Origin: Ketobacter sp964016105
Lineage (GTDB): Bacteria; Pseudomonadota; Gammaproteobacteria; Pseudomonadales; Ketobacteraceae
Direction of reading: 5' to 3'
DNA: 64,000 nucleotides
NCBI GenBank assembly: GCA_964016105.1
Contig: CAXHEX010000020.1
Location: 29,482-93,481 of the forward strand
Shown one piece after another: positions 53,399 to 62,437 of the stretch (positions are counted from its first letter, which is position 1; each line of letters starts with the position of its first letter). A model generated the notes under the pieces. That model saw nothing but the letters and a program-made list of their open reading frames with translations. It was not told where the DNA came from and searched no databases. A program made the position numbers and the translations under genes.

Positions 53399-54688
53399 AT
53401 GAGATTTGGGTTTGCTCTTTGTAGCGTAGTTGTGGCGGGCATGGCTGTGCCTACATTTGCAGAAGACGCTCCCATGTCACAAGGGGAGTATTTGGCTCGT
53501 TTGGGTAACTGTGTGGCCTGCCACACCGTAGAAGGTGGTGCGCCATTTGCCGGTGGCTTAAAAATGAAAGTACCCATGTTGGGTCATATTTACACTACCA
53601 ACATCACTCCTGATCCGGAAACCGGCATTGGTGATTACACCCTCGAGGATTTTGACGCGGCCATGCGTGAAGGTGTTGCGAAAGATGGACACAATCTTTA
53701 TCCCGCCATGCCTTACCCTTCCTACGCAAAGATGACAGAAGAGGATATTGCCGCGCTCTACGATTATTTTATGAATGAAGTGGAGCCGGTCCGCCAGCCT
53801 AATTTGCCCAATGAGATCGAAGGCCTAAAGTCGGCGCGTTGGCCTGTGTCAATCTGGAATATGCTGCATTTGGATGACGATGCCTATGAGCCGGATCAGG
53901 AAAGAAGCGAGCAATGGAATCGCGGAGCTTATCTTGTTCAGGGTTTAGGTCATTGCGGTGCTTGTCATACTCCCAGAGGGATGATGCTACAGGAGAAAGG
54001 CTTGGACGAATCCAGCTCGGATTTTCTCGCGGGTGCGGAATTGGACCATTGGTATGCCTCCTCACTTAAGGGTGAAGTGAATTCCGGTTTGGGGCGCTGG
54101 ACTGAAGATGATTTGGTGGAGTACATGAAGACCGGTAAAAATCGTTTTGGTAAAGCCGTTGGTACCATGGTGGAAGTGGTGAACAACAGCACTTCACACA
54201 TGAGCGATGACGATCTAAAAGCCATGGCGGTGTATTTAAAATCACTGCGTGCGGGGAATGAGCCCTATCCAGAATACCAGTATGACAGCAGCACGGAAGC
54301 CAAGTTGGCGCAATTGGATTTCTCTGACACCGGTGCCAAGGTTTACTATCAAAGCTGTATCCACTGCCATTCAGCGGATGGATCTGGGCAAAGTACTTAT
54401 ATCCCGCCATTAGCCGGTAATCCTGCGGTGATGGATCCAGCGCCGTCTTCCTTAATTAACGTGACTTTAAACGGCTCTTTACGCGTTGTTTCCCATGGTC
54501 AGCCTGAACCCTATGATATGCCCGGCTACCGCTTGTTGTTGGACAAGCAGGAAGTGGCTGATGTTATTACGTTTATTCGTAATTCCTGGGGTAACAAAGG
54601 CTCGGCGATATCCGTCGCAGAGGTTGAAGAGGTCTATAAGGCCACTGATCTGGAAGCCAATGATGTGGTTATTTTGCAAATGAAGTAA
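53399..54688 (+). CDS. Triheme cytochrome c (alcohol/gluconate dehydrogenase cytochrome subunit-like)
   Basis: 429 residues with a signal peptide ending VPTFAED. Three c-type heme motifs are spread over three cytochrome domains: CVACH (38-42), CGACH in GLGHCGACHTPRG, and CIHCH in SCIHCHSADGSGQ. Segments such as GHIYTTNITPDPETGIGDYTLEDF and VKDGHNLYPAMPYPSYAKMT-type spacing match the cytochrome subunits of membrane alcohol, sorbitol and gluconate dehydrogenases, which pass electrons to ubiquinone or an oxidase. No dehydrogenase subunit is adjacent, so it may serve one encoded elsewhere, such as the quinoprotein at 39812. Confidence 0.92.
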   Translation: MRFGFALCSVVVAGMAVPTFAEDAPMSQGEYLARLGNCVACHTVEGGAPFAGGLKMKVPMLGHIYTTNITPDPETGIGDYTLEDFDAAMREGVAKDGHNLYPAMPYPSYAKMTEEDIAALYDYFMNEVEPVRQPNLPNEIEGLKSARWPVSIWNMLHLDDDAYEPDQERSEQWNRGAYLVQGLGHCGACHTPRGMMLQEKGLDESSSDFLAGAELDHWYASSLKGEVNSGLGRWTEDDLVEYMKTGKNRFGKAVGTMVEVVNNSTSHMSDDDLKAMAVYLKSLRAGNEPYPEYQYDSSTEAKLAQLDFSDTGAKVYYQSCIHCHSADGSGQSTYIPPLAGNPAVMDPAPSSLINVTLNGSLRVVSHGQPEPYDMPGYRLLLDKQEVADVITFIRNSWGNKGSAISVAEVEEVYKATDLEANDVVILQMK

Positions 54689-54849
54689 TCAGTAAGTATT
54701 TATATTTTTATCAACCTGCTTTTCTTAATATACTTTGTCCTTATTGAAGCCAGTTTTGTCCGAAAGTGTACTGAAGCTGGCGTTCAATCCGCGCTATGAT
54801 CCAGGTAGCAGCTACGTAAAAATAATAATAAAAATAGTTTGGGGTCAGT

Positions 54850-56649
54850 ATGGATAAGTGCTTTGTTAATAAAGCGGTACAAGCAGTTTCCACCGCGTTA
54901 ACCTTCTCGTTTTGCCTAAGTTCAGCCCATGCAGAGCCCATGCAGGGTCCTCTGGGTATGGAATTTTATTCTCCGCCAACCATTACGCCTGGAGAACATG
55001 GCGATTTAATTTGGTATCGACAATCACAGGTTCAGTTAGGTGAAGGCAATGCCGACTATCACTCCTGGGATGTGGCCTATTGGTCCACGGATTCCAGCGG
55101 CAAAGCCAACGTGGTAACGGGAAGTGTTTTATTACCCACCGCAAATTGGACCGGTGCTGGAACCCGTCCGCTACTGAGCTACGGTGTGGGTACCCAGGGT
55201 CTGGGGCAACAATGTGCAGCGTCATTACAGTTAAACGCAGGCACAGAATATGAAGCCGCCAATATCGCCGCCGCATTAAACAAAGGCTATTCCGTGGCGG
55301 TGACCGATTACGCGGGTTACACCAACGGTGATACTCCCACCTATCTGGTAGGGGCGGCTCAAGCCCATGCCGCACTGGATATTGTCTACGCGGCCAGTCA
55401 AATTCCCGAAGCCAATATCAGTCATGATCAGGTGGCCATTTGGGGTTATTCCCAGGGTGGGCAGACCGGTGGTTGGATTGCAGAAATCCACCAAGATTAT
55501 TCCCCCGGCTTGAACATTGTAGGGGTGGCGGCTGGTGCTGTGCCGTCAGATATCAAGGGTAGCGCCTTCAATTTGGATGGCGATGCTGGCAGTGCGTTCC
55601 TGTTAGGCGCGATCATTGGCCTGGAAGCAGAGTACGGAAGTGCCATGCCCCTTTATGAACTAGCCAGTAACTTTGGCTTGGAACAGATTGATGTGGGTAA
55701 ATCCCAATGTATTTTTGAATCCCTGTTTCATTTTATGGGGTCCGAGCTGGCGGATTTCACCATTGATAATCAACCTTTGGAACAGTTGATCACCATAGAG
55801 TCTGTGGATCAGATTCTTACAGAACAGGATCTGGGTAAGGGTACCCCATCGGTTCCCATGTATTTGTATCATGGGCAGGCGGACGAGTTTATCCCGCTTG
55901 ATCAGCATATTGCGCTGAAAAACAATTATTGCGAGAAAGGGGTGGATGTTCGCTTTGATATTTATCCCAGCGAGCACATTGCCACTCAGTTCCAGGCGGC
56001 ACCCTATGTGCTGGATTGGTTTGAAGATCGTTTGGCGGGCCTACCGGCGGATAATACCTGTGGTGAGAAGCCCATACCTGAGTCCACTGCCAACCCTTAC
56101 ACTGACGCATTGGTATTTACCTTAGATGACTGGCCCCTTAGTGCTCGTATTGGCTTGGCGACCCTGAAGCAGGATGTGGTTTTGCCTGAAGCCTCCACCT
56201 TCTATGCTGATACGGATATCACCAATAACGTGTTATCCGGCACCCTCAGTGTGCCGAGGTTCTCAACCAAGTTATCCATATTATTGCCTTTGGATGTGAA
56301 TCTGAGCATTGAGCCAACGCTTCCCACTAACGGCACAGTGGAATTGGACGAAGCTGGTTATTTGCACATTGACGGTAGTGCCTTCACCACAGTTAAGGTC
56401 AATTCTGCAGGCTTTGGTTGGTTGCAAATCCCATTTGGTTGTCGCACCAAGGAGCCTGCAGAGTTTCCTCTCTCTTACAGTGGTCCCATCTCCGATCTAG
56501 GTGCAGGTAATATCCGCTTTTCCGGCAGCACCACATTTGCCAGTATGAGAGGGTGCGGCTTATTCAATGGATTGTTTACGGTGTTGATGTCCGGAGAGGG
56601 GCAGGAGTATGAGTTCAGCGTTGTTCCTCCTGAGCCCGTTATGTATTAA
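54850..56649 (+). CDS. Secreted lipase (secretory lipase family) with C-terminal beta domain
   Basis: 599 residues with a signal peptide ending SSAHAEP. The catalytic part (40-400) matches the LIP/secretory lipase family: PLLSYGVGTQGLGQQCA, VTDYAGYTNGDTPTYLVG, nucleophile elbow GYSQGG (Ser201), acid in YHGQADEFIP and His in YPSEHIA. Residues 410-599 form an extra beta-rich domain of unknown role, with paired cysteines (FGCRTKEP, RGCGLFNG). It should hydrolyse long-chain triglycerides or other esters outside the cell. A small membrane-anchored protein follows by 38 bp. Confidence 0.88.
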   Translation: MDKCFVNKAVQAVSTALTFSFCLSSAHAEPMQGPLGMEFYSPPTITPGEHGDLIWYRQSQVQLGEGNADYHSWDVAYWSTDSSGKANVVTGSVLLPTANWTGAGTRPLLSYGVGTQGLGQQCAASLQLNAGTEYEAANIAAALNKGYSVAVTDYAGYTNGDTPTYLVGAAQAHAALDIVYAASQIPEANISHDQVAIWGYSQGGQTGGWIAEIHQDYSPGLNIVGVAAGAVPSDIKGSAFNLDGDAGSAFLLGAIIGLEAEYGSAMPLYELASNFGLEQIDVGKSQCIFESLFHFMGSELADFTIDNQPLEQLITIESVDQILTEQDLGKGTPSVPMYLYHGQADEFIPLDQHIALKNNYCEKGVDVRFDIYPSEHIATQFQAAPYVLDWFEDRLAGLPADNTCGEKPIPESTANPYTDALVFTLDDWPLSARIGLATLKQDVVLPEASTFYADTDITNNVLSGTLSVPRFSTKLSILLPLDVNLSIEPTLPTNGTVELDEAGYLHIDGSAFTTVKVNSAGFGWLQIPFGCRTKEPAEFPLSYSGPISDLGAGNIRFSGSTTFASMRGCGLFNGLFTVLMSGEGQEYEFSVVPPEPVMY

Positions 56650-56687
56650 CTAAGCCCCAAGATTTAGGCAGTATTGGAGTTAGTGCG

Positions 56688-57311
56688 ATGAGTAGGCTCA
56701 TTAACTTTATTTGTGTTCTGTTAATATTCTCCGGTGGCTTGGTTTGGCTTTACACCAAGACCGAAGGTGACTCTAATAAGCCTGCCACGGTGGCCCTGGC
56801 TGAACCGGGTGTGGTGAGTCGGATCAAGCCAGAGGCGCCTCCCCAGGAGGTGCCACCGCCGGAGCAATGGACCGCTCAATTGGTGGAACAATTTCAGATG
56901 AAGGCCATGGATGCGGTGGTGAGGTCCCTGGACCAGAATGAGTTTGAAGGCGCTGTTACCGAGCGGCCTGATTACGTGTCACCTGCAGAGTGGTATATCC
57001 TCAAGCAGGTGGCCGATCGGCATAATAAGCCCGAACAGGAATTGGTTCGCATGGTGAACTATCTACGCTTCACCAAACTGCTGGAGCGCTGGCAGAGCAA
57101 CGAGCCTTTACCAGAGTCCACCCGCCATGTTTTAGCAGAGACCTTGCTTGATGCGGTTCCCGCCCGAGTAACCAAGGGGGACATGAATGTGAATCAAGCC
57201 CAAAAGTTACAGGTAAGCTTGATTAATGGTCTAGAGCAAAACCCGGATATGCGAAGGGAACGCTTGGCTGAAGAAAGCGCTCGAATTGGCGTGTTGGTGG
57301 ACATTAACTGA
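56688..57311 (+). CDS. Small membrane-anchored protein downstream of the lipase
   Basis: 207 residues: one N-terminal membrane helix (FICVLLIFSGGLVWLY), a Pro/Glu-rich spacer (PEAPPQEVPPPEQW) and a helical periplasmic domain (about 60-200). The layout and position right after a secreted lipase recall lipase-specific foldases, but it is shorter than Lif and lacks the foldase RxxFDY motif, so no function is assigned. TTGGAG precedes the ATG. Confidence 0.65.
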   Translation: MSRLINFICVLLIFSGGLVWLYTKTEGDSNKPATVALAEPGVVSRIKPEAPPQEVPPPEQWTAQLVEQFQMKAMDAVVRSLDQNEFEGAVTERPDYVSPAEWYILKQVADRHNKPEQELVRMVNYLRFTKLLERWQSNEPLPESTRHVLAETLLDAVPARVTKGDMNVNQAQKLQVSLINGLEQNPDMRRERLAEESARIGVLVDIN

Positions 57312-57401
57312 TACGGCGTAATGATTGCTGGTATGCTGCTTGAGTGCTGGTATGCTTCTTGAATAATGTGATATTCAAAAGACACCCAAAAGCAAACCGG
57401 T

Positions 57402-58517
57402 ATGAACGAAAACCTTCTCCCCCATGGCTGGGCTCGCTTCAGTCGCGAATGGCTGCCCAATTTGGCCTACCTGCTGGTCTGTTTAGCCCTTGGTTCCCAT
57501 CTTTTGGTGTATGCCAAGGCGGTTTTGATGCCGGTTTTATTCGGATACTATCTGAGTACATTGTTATACAGACCAACGCTGTTCCTACGTAAAATTTACA
57601 TCCCACAGGCATTAGCTGCATTCTTGCCCCTGGCCTTTGTGTTCAGTGGGCTGGTGGCGGCGCTGTTATTTGCCTATGAACCTATCATGGAACGTGCCGC
57701 CATGTTGCCGAAGGTGGTGGATCAACTCCAAACCCACGTGGATTCCATTAGCGATGCCCTGAATGAGGTGGATAGTAGAACCAGCGAAGTGGAAGAGATG
57801 ATGGAAAAAACCATTAACTTAGCGGATGACGCCGGGGCCACTGTGGTGGTTGGGTCCAGCCAGGTTAGCTGGCGGGAAAAACTGTTTGATGAGTTTTCCA
57901 GTTTTGTTTGGTACGTGTCGGTGACGTTTATTCTCTGCTACTTCTTTCTTGTGGGCGGAGACGTGTTAACTAAGAATCTGGCCATGTCCTTTCGCCGTCG
58001 TAAGCGGCAACTTATGGTTCTGGGTTTGGCCAGGAAGGTGCGGGATCAAATAGCCATGTATCTTGGGATTACCTTATTCATCAATGTGGGTTATGGCTTG
58101 GCGGTAGGGGCGGTGCTTTGGTATTTTGATGTTGAATATGCCGTGGTATGGGGTTTGGTGTTGGGCTTGTTGCGGTATATTCCTTTTGTGGGCAACATCA
58201 TTGCCATCGGTTTAGTCGCTTTGTCGGTGGCCGCAGCTCAATTTGATCCCGCTGCTTTGCTATTGGCCTTGGGGTTGGTGCTGCTGCTTATGTTTATCAC
58301 TGGCAATTTTATTGACCCCATGGTTCACGCGCGGCACTTTCAGTTAAACCCTATTTTTTTGTTTATATCGATTATCTTCTGGAGCTGGATATGGGGAATG
58401 CCCGGTCTATTCGTGGCCATCCCCACCTTGTTGGTGGTGGCGGTGATGTGTGGTCATATAGAAGGTTTGAGCCGGTTCCATTACATCCTTTGCATTAATC
58501 CACCGGCAAAAAACTGA
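57402..58517 (+). CDS. AI-2E transporter/PerM family permease
   Basis: 371 residues, eight predicted membrane helices in the 2-4-2 pattern of the AI-2E exporter (UPF0118/PerM) family: two helices at 20-65 and 70-90, a polar middle section, then the cluster from SFVWYVSVTFILCYFFLV to the conserved LRYIPFVGNIIAIG and GLFVAIPTLLVVAVM. The family includes the TqsA exporter and Na+/H+ antiporters. The central soluble region (about 90-160) is Glu/Asp-rich. It converges on the TetR gene two bases away. Confidence 0.88.
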   Translation: MNENLLPHGWARFSREWLPNLAYLLVCLALGSHLLVYAKAVLMPVLFGYYLSTLLYRPTLFLRKIYIPQALAAFLPLAFVFSGLVAALLFAYEPIMERAAMLPKVVDQLQTHVDSISDALNEVDSRTSEVEEMMEKTINLADDAGATVVVGSSQVSWREKLFDEFSSFVWYVSVTFILCYFFLVGGDVLTKNLAMSFRRRKRQLMVLGLARKVRDQIAMYLGITLFINVGYGLAVGAVLWYFDVEYAVVWGLVLGLLRYIPFVGNIIAIGLVALSVAAAQFDPAALLLALGLVLLLMFITGNFIDPMVHARHFQLNPIFLFISIIFWSWIWGMPGLFVAIPTLLVVAVMCGHIEGLSRFHYILCINPPAKN

Positions 58518-58519
58518 CC

Positions 58520-59248
58520 TCAGTAGTCGATGGAGCCCTTATTGTTAACAACGATATGGTTTTCCAGGCTATCTAAAACCAGGCACAACTCGGTGTAAAA
58601 GGCTTTGCGGCTGTTTTGCAATTCTTCCATCATGGCTTGTCCAGTCATCAGTACCCAGGGGTAGTCCACTAGGGGTATATCGGATTGGTTCAGCTGATTC
58701 AGGTCCGGTACTTTGCCCGCCTGAAGATCTTCCCAGATACTGGGAAATAAAGTTTCCAGACCTCGGTTACGGAGGGGCACCATAATGCTGTTTCCAATAG
58801 CCAGCTCGGACATGGTGGTGTGGCCGTTGAGAGCCTGCTTGGGAGTCAGGCCGGCATTGATGAGAACCTTTAGAATTTCATTTTGCCAGCTCAACACAGC
58901 GGGGCCAAGGCTGGTGGCGTTGGTCATATAGTGGATCATCCCCGGTGACTGGTCGAAAGCATCCCACAATCTAAGATAGGATTCGGTGATCCAGTGACGC
59001 CATTCCGGGTAATCAACGGCGTCTGGCACTAGATCGCTTTCGGTCAGGTGCCGGTCGATTACGGCGGCAGTAAGTTGGTTCTTGTCGTCAAAATATTTGT
59101 AGATTGCCATGGGGGTAACGTCCAACACGCCTGCTACCTTGCGCATGCTAAGGGCATTCACAGGGTCTTCTTTTGCTAGTTTGTAAGCGGCATCAACTAT
59201 TCGTTCTTTCGACAATGCCGCTTTTGGGGGCGTGTTATCCGTTGGCAT
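58520..59248 (-). CDS. TetR family transcriptional regulator
   Basis: 242 residues. Helix-turn-helix in residues 15-62 (KERIVDAAYKLAKEDPVNALSMRKVAGVLDVTPMAIYKYFDDKNQL). The C-terminal domain is of the larger TetR_C type (LWDAFDQSPGMIHYMTN; FPSIWEDLQ). It lies 107 bp downstream of the RND exporter gene on the same strand; the gap contains GTCTACA (59257-59263) and TGTAGAC (59302-59308) as possible half-sites. Probably controls itself, the exporter or both. Confidence 0.88.
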   Translation of the reverse strand: MPTDNTPPKAALSKERIVDAAYKLAKEDPVNALSMRKVAGVLDVTPMAIYKYFDDKNQLTAAVIDRHLTESDLVPDAVDYPEWRHWITESYLRLWDAFDQSPGMIHYMTNATSLGPAVLSWQNEILKVLINAGLTPKQALNGHTTMSELAIGNSIMVPLRNRGLETLFPSIWEDLQAGKVPDLNQLNQSDIPLVDYPWVLMTGQAMMEELQNSRKAFYTELCLVLDSLENHIVVNNKGSIDY

Positions 59249-59355
59249 CCTGACCAGTCTACAACTAAGGCGTGGGTTAGCTTCTTCTTATAGGTAGACA
59301 GTGTAGACCAGACAGGGGGTGGTTGGCCATTGGCAATGGCCCGTATTTTGACGGA

Positions 59356-61743
59356 TCAGTCCATGGATAGCACCGCGCTGGGTTTGGTGCTTGCGCTGGA
59401 TCGTCGATCAACCCAAGCCAAAATAGGGGGCAACAGTAAGAAGTCCACCACCAGTGCCAAAATAAATGTCATGGCAGTGAAGTACCCCATATGGCTGTTT
59501 AGGAAGAAGTGGGATTGAGACAGAATGGCAAAGCCCGCGATCAGCACCACATTGCACACCAGCAGAGCAATTCCCACGTGGGAGAAGGCGTATTCAATGG
59601 CTTTTTCCACCTGCTGACCGTTCGCGGCCATGCCTCGTTTGTACTTGCTGAGAAGGTGAACGGTGTTGTCCACTACGATACCCAGCGTCATGCCAATGGA
59701 TATGGCTACGGACATGCCCACTTCTCCAAATACGATGCCCCAAACGCCGAAGGCCAAAATAGCGGGAAAAACGTTCGCTACGAAAGACACCAAACCGTAC
59801 TTAGTGGACTTGAGCGACAACCCAATCACAATTGACATCAAAATTAAGGCACCCACTGTGCCTTTGATCATTGCATGGGCATTGCTCACCCCAGCATGGG
59901 AGAACATCAACATAACTCCAGACTTATAATATTCCAGCTGAGGAAAATGCTGTTCGAACACCCCTTCCAGATTTTTTTCCGTAGCCAGCATCTCGTTGGT
60001 GGATAGCTCTTTAAGAGTAACCAGAATTTTGCTTTCGGTTTTGTCAAAGCTCACTTGATGGTTGGCATCCAATCCAAAAGGGAGATTGAGTTCGTAAAGC
60101 AGAAAATATTGAGCGGCCAGTTCCCTATCATCCGGAACCCGATACCATTCCGCCTGTTCACCGTGCATGGTGCGATTGAGCCTTTTAAAGGTATCGGTCA
60201 GGGCCTGAACCTGAATCACATCCGGGTGTTGACGCAGCATCTCAACTAAAGCGTCCAGCTGCTTTAAGTACTCGGGATTGTAAACGCCCCCTTCGTAATC
60301 ACTTTTAACGGAAAAGCTAATGTTGTGTACGCTTGATAGATTTTCACTGGCAAAATCCGTTGAGCGTCGAAAATCCACGGTGTGATCGAAATACTTGGCG
60401 AACTGATCGTTAACTTGATTGGTTTGTGCGAACCAGGCCATAGCCACGGTTAGGGCCATCATGCCGTAAAAATAGGGGCGCCTATAGGCCATCACATGGG
60501 TGGCAAGGGGCGTCATGAAGGTGCCCTCGCTGGTGCGTTTTTTGCGCGGCGAAATGGGTAGGATCGAGATGAGCGCAGGTAGTAGGGTGAGCGAAATTAT
60601 ACAGGCGATAACCACGCCAGCCGCCACCACATTGCCTAAAATATGGAATGGTGGGATTTCGCTAAAGTTCATGCTGAGAAATCCAATGGCGGTGGTGATG
60701 CTGGTAATAATGACCGGAGTTCGATTCACCGCAAGGCTTTCTAGAATGGCTTCATCCTTAGTTTTACCTTGGCTGGTGGCGTGAAAAAACGAAATGAGTA
60801 CGTGCACACAATCAGCCACCGCTATGGTGATAATCACGATGGGTGCCGATGATGATGGGCCGCTGAAAAAGTAACCCACCCAACCGGCGAGCCCAACCGC
60901 CGCAATCAATGAGTAAAGAATAATAATCACGGTGGCAAAGGTGGCCAGTATGGAGCGAAACAGCAGGGCCAGCAGTACCACGATCACTAAACCCATGAGG
61001 GGGGCCAGCACTTGGCTGTCTTCAATAATAACGTCTATACCTGCTTGGTTAGCCATAAGCATGCCGGTAATGTGAATATCTGTATCCGGGTAAAGTTGGC
61101 GGTACTTATCGGCAATTTCTCTAACAGCCAGTGCGGAGTCGGTGAATTCCGTGGGTGCTTCTCCCGGTAACCGAAAACTGGTAACGATGCCGGTGACGTG
61201 TCCAGTTTCAGAAACGATGCGTCCAACCAATTCTTCTTCGTTGAGGGCGACCTGTTTAATTTCTTCGATTTCAGATTGGCTTAGCTGTTCTGGATCGGGT
61301 ATCAGGTCCACCACCGTCAGGGTGTCGTCTTCAGAGAAGGTGCGCTGAAAGTTCGCCAATGAATCCACCCGAACAGAGAAGGGCGTTGTCCACAGCTCCT
61401 GGGACATGTCAGATATTTGGGTCAAGGTTTGTTTGGTAAACACGTCGCCGTTCTTCGGAGCCAGGATGATCATGGCGGTTTCGGCGGCGGTATAGGTGTC
61501 GTAGAGCCGGTCATGACTCACAATTAGAGGATTGTCTTGCTTGAAAAAATATCGGTAATCGGTTTTAACGGTTAAAAATCCAATGCCATAGCCGGCTACG
61601 GCGAGAAACACCATGGATACGATCAGTATCAGCCAGCGCTGGCGTAAAATGAATGCAAAGCCCGATTCAGATGAATGCAATGGGTGATCCCTCTTTTTTT
61701 GTTTTTCTTCTGTTGTTGTTTTAGCCAGCCCGCCTGTTGACAT
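59356..61743 (-). CDS. RND superfamily exporter (MMPL/HpnN-like)
   Basis: 795 residues from ATG 61743; a TTG 33 bases upstream is less likely. Twelve membrane helices in two repeats, each with a large periplasmic loop: the first helix is LILIVSMVFLAVAGYGIGFL, and both repeats carry sterol-sensing-domain-like cores (APIVIITIAVADCVHVLIS; VAISIGMTLGIVVDNTVHLL) with the intramembrane Asp residues used for proton coupling. Single-gene RND proteins of this kind export lipids, hopanoids or other hydrophobic molecules without a fused outer membrane partner. TetR genes lie on both sides, one divergent. Confidence 0.92.
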   Translation of the reverse strand: MSTGGLAKTTTEEKQKKRDHPLHSSESGFAFILRQRWLILIVSMVFLAVAGYGIGFLTVKTDYRYFFKQDNPLIVSHDRLYDTYTAAETAMIILAPKNGDVFTKQTLTQISDMSQELWTTPFSVRVDSLANFQRTFSEDDTLTVVDLIPDPEQLSQSEIEEIKQVALNEEELVGRIVSETGHVTGIVTSFRLPGEAPTEFTDSALAVREIADKYRQLYPDTDIHITGMLMANQAGIDVIIEDSQVLAPLMGLVIVVLLALLFRSILATFATVIIILYSLIAAVGLAGWVGYFFSGPSSSAPIVIITIAVADCVHVLISFFHATSQGKTKDEAILESLAVNRTPVIITSITTAIGFLSMNFSEIPPFHILGNVVAAGVVIACIISLTLLPALISILPISPRKKRTSEGTFMTPLATHVMAYRRPYFYGMMALTVAMAWFAQTNQVNDQFAKYFDHTVDFRRSTDFASENLSSVHNISFSVKSDYEGGVYNPEYLKQLDALVEMLRQHPDVIQVQALTDTFKRLNRTMHGEQAEWYRVPDDRELAAQYFLLYELNLPFGLDANHQVSFDKTESKILVTLKELSTNEMLATEKNLEGVFEQHFPQLEYYKSGVMLMFSHAGVSNAHAMIKGTVGALILMSIVIGLSLKSTKYGLVSFVANVFPAILAFGVWGIVFGEVGMSVAISIGMTLGIVVDNTVHLLSKYKRGMAANGQQVEKAIEYAFSHVGIALLVCNVVLIAGFAILSQSHFFLNSHMGYFTAMTFILALVVDFLLLPPILAWVDRRSSASTKPSAVLSMD

Positions 61744-61834
61744 AGGGCCATGCTGAAGAGTTATGCTAATGCACAAAAATATTCGGATTCAATATAATTA
61801 AATTTTGTTTCGGGTGCTCTGGTAACCTATTGAT

Positions 61835-62437
61835 ATGAATAAAAGAATTCCTTCTCAGTCTCGATCTCAAGAGAAGTATGACCGGGTAATCCGAACGATG
61901 CTTCGGATTATAAGTGAGGACGGCTATGGGGATGTTTCCATGCATCGGCTCGCCAGAGAGGCCAAGGTGGGTGTGGGCACCCTGTACGATTATTTCGATA
62001 ATAAGCAGGACATCCTGTTGGCGGTGCTGGAGCACGTCACTGAGGCAATTTGGGATGAAATAGAATCTCGGGTGTTTAATTGGAGTCAGCTTGAGCCCGA
62101 GGCTGCCTTTCGTGATTTTGTGGATCTGGTGGTGTCGTTCGGTTATGACAACAGCGCATTTGTTAAAGTGGCGTTTGGTAATTTGCCGGGAATGATGGAG
62201 ATGGACAGGGTTCGGCAATACATCGATCGCACAGAACTTTTGTTAAAAGTGATGCTTTCAAGGCTACAGGTGCCCCGGGAATCCGGATGGGTTGATACTC
62301 ATGTTTTTATCATTCAAAACTCGCTTATCGGAATCATGCTGGGTATTTCTAGGGGGGCACCCAAATCCGTGACTCGTCAAAGTGTGGTGCATTCGCTAGA
62401 AAGGATGCTGTTGAATGAGGTGAAACATCAGAATTGA
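61835..62437 (+). CDS. TetR family transcriptional regulator (divergent to RND exporter)
   Basis: 200 residues. Helix-turn-helix in residues 15-65 (YDRVIRTMLRIISEDGYGDVSMHRLAREAKVGVGTLYDYFDNKQDIL). It is transcribed away from the exporter gene across only 91 bp, the classic arrangement for a local repressor of an efflux gene. No clear dyad was found in the gap. The 3' end overlaps the GGDEF gene by 10 bp on the opposite strand. Confidence 0.9.
   Translation: MNKRIPSQSRSQEKYDRVIRTMLRIISEDGYGDVSMHRLAREAKVGVGTLYDYFDNKQDILLAVLEHVTEAIWDEIESRVFNWSQLEPEAAFRDFVDLVVSFGYDNSAFVKVAFGNLPGMMEMDRVRQYIDRTELLLKVMLSRLQVPRESGWVDTHVFIIQNSLIGIMLGISRGAPKSVTRQSVVHSLERMLLNEVKHQN

Noticed and set aside
56688..57311. 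Classical lipase foldase (Lif)
   Set aside because: Similar position and anchor, but the protein is much shorter and lacks the conserved RxxFDY motif.
59249..59355. Strong TetR operator in the gap between the RND and TetR genes
   Set aside because: GTAGAC half-sites occur but mostly as direct repeats; the inverted pair GTCTACA/TGTAGAC is 38 bp apart, too far for a usual dimer site. Mentioned only as possible half-sites.
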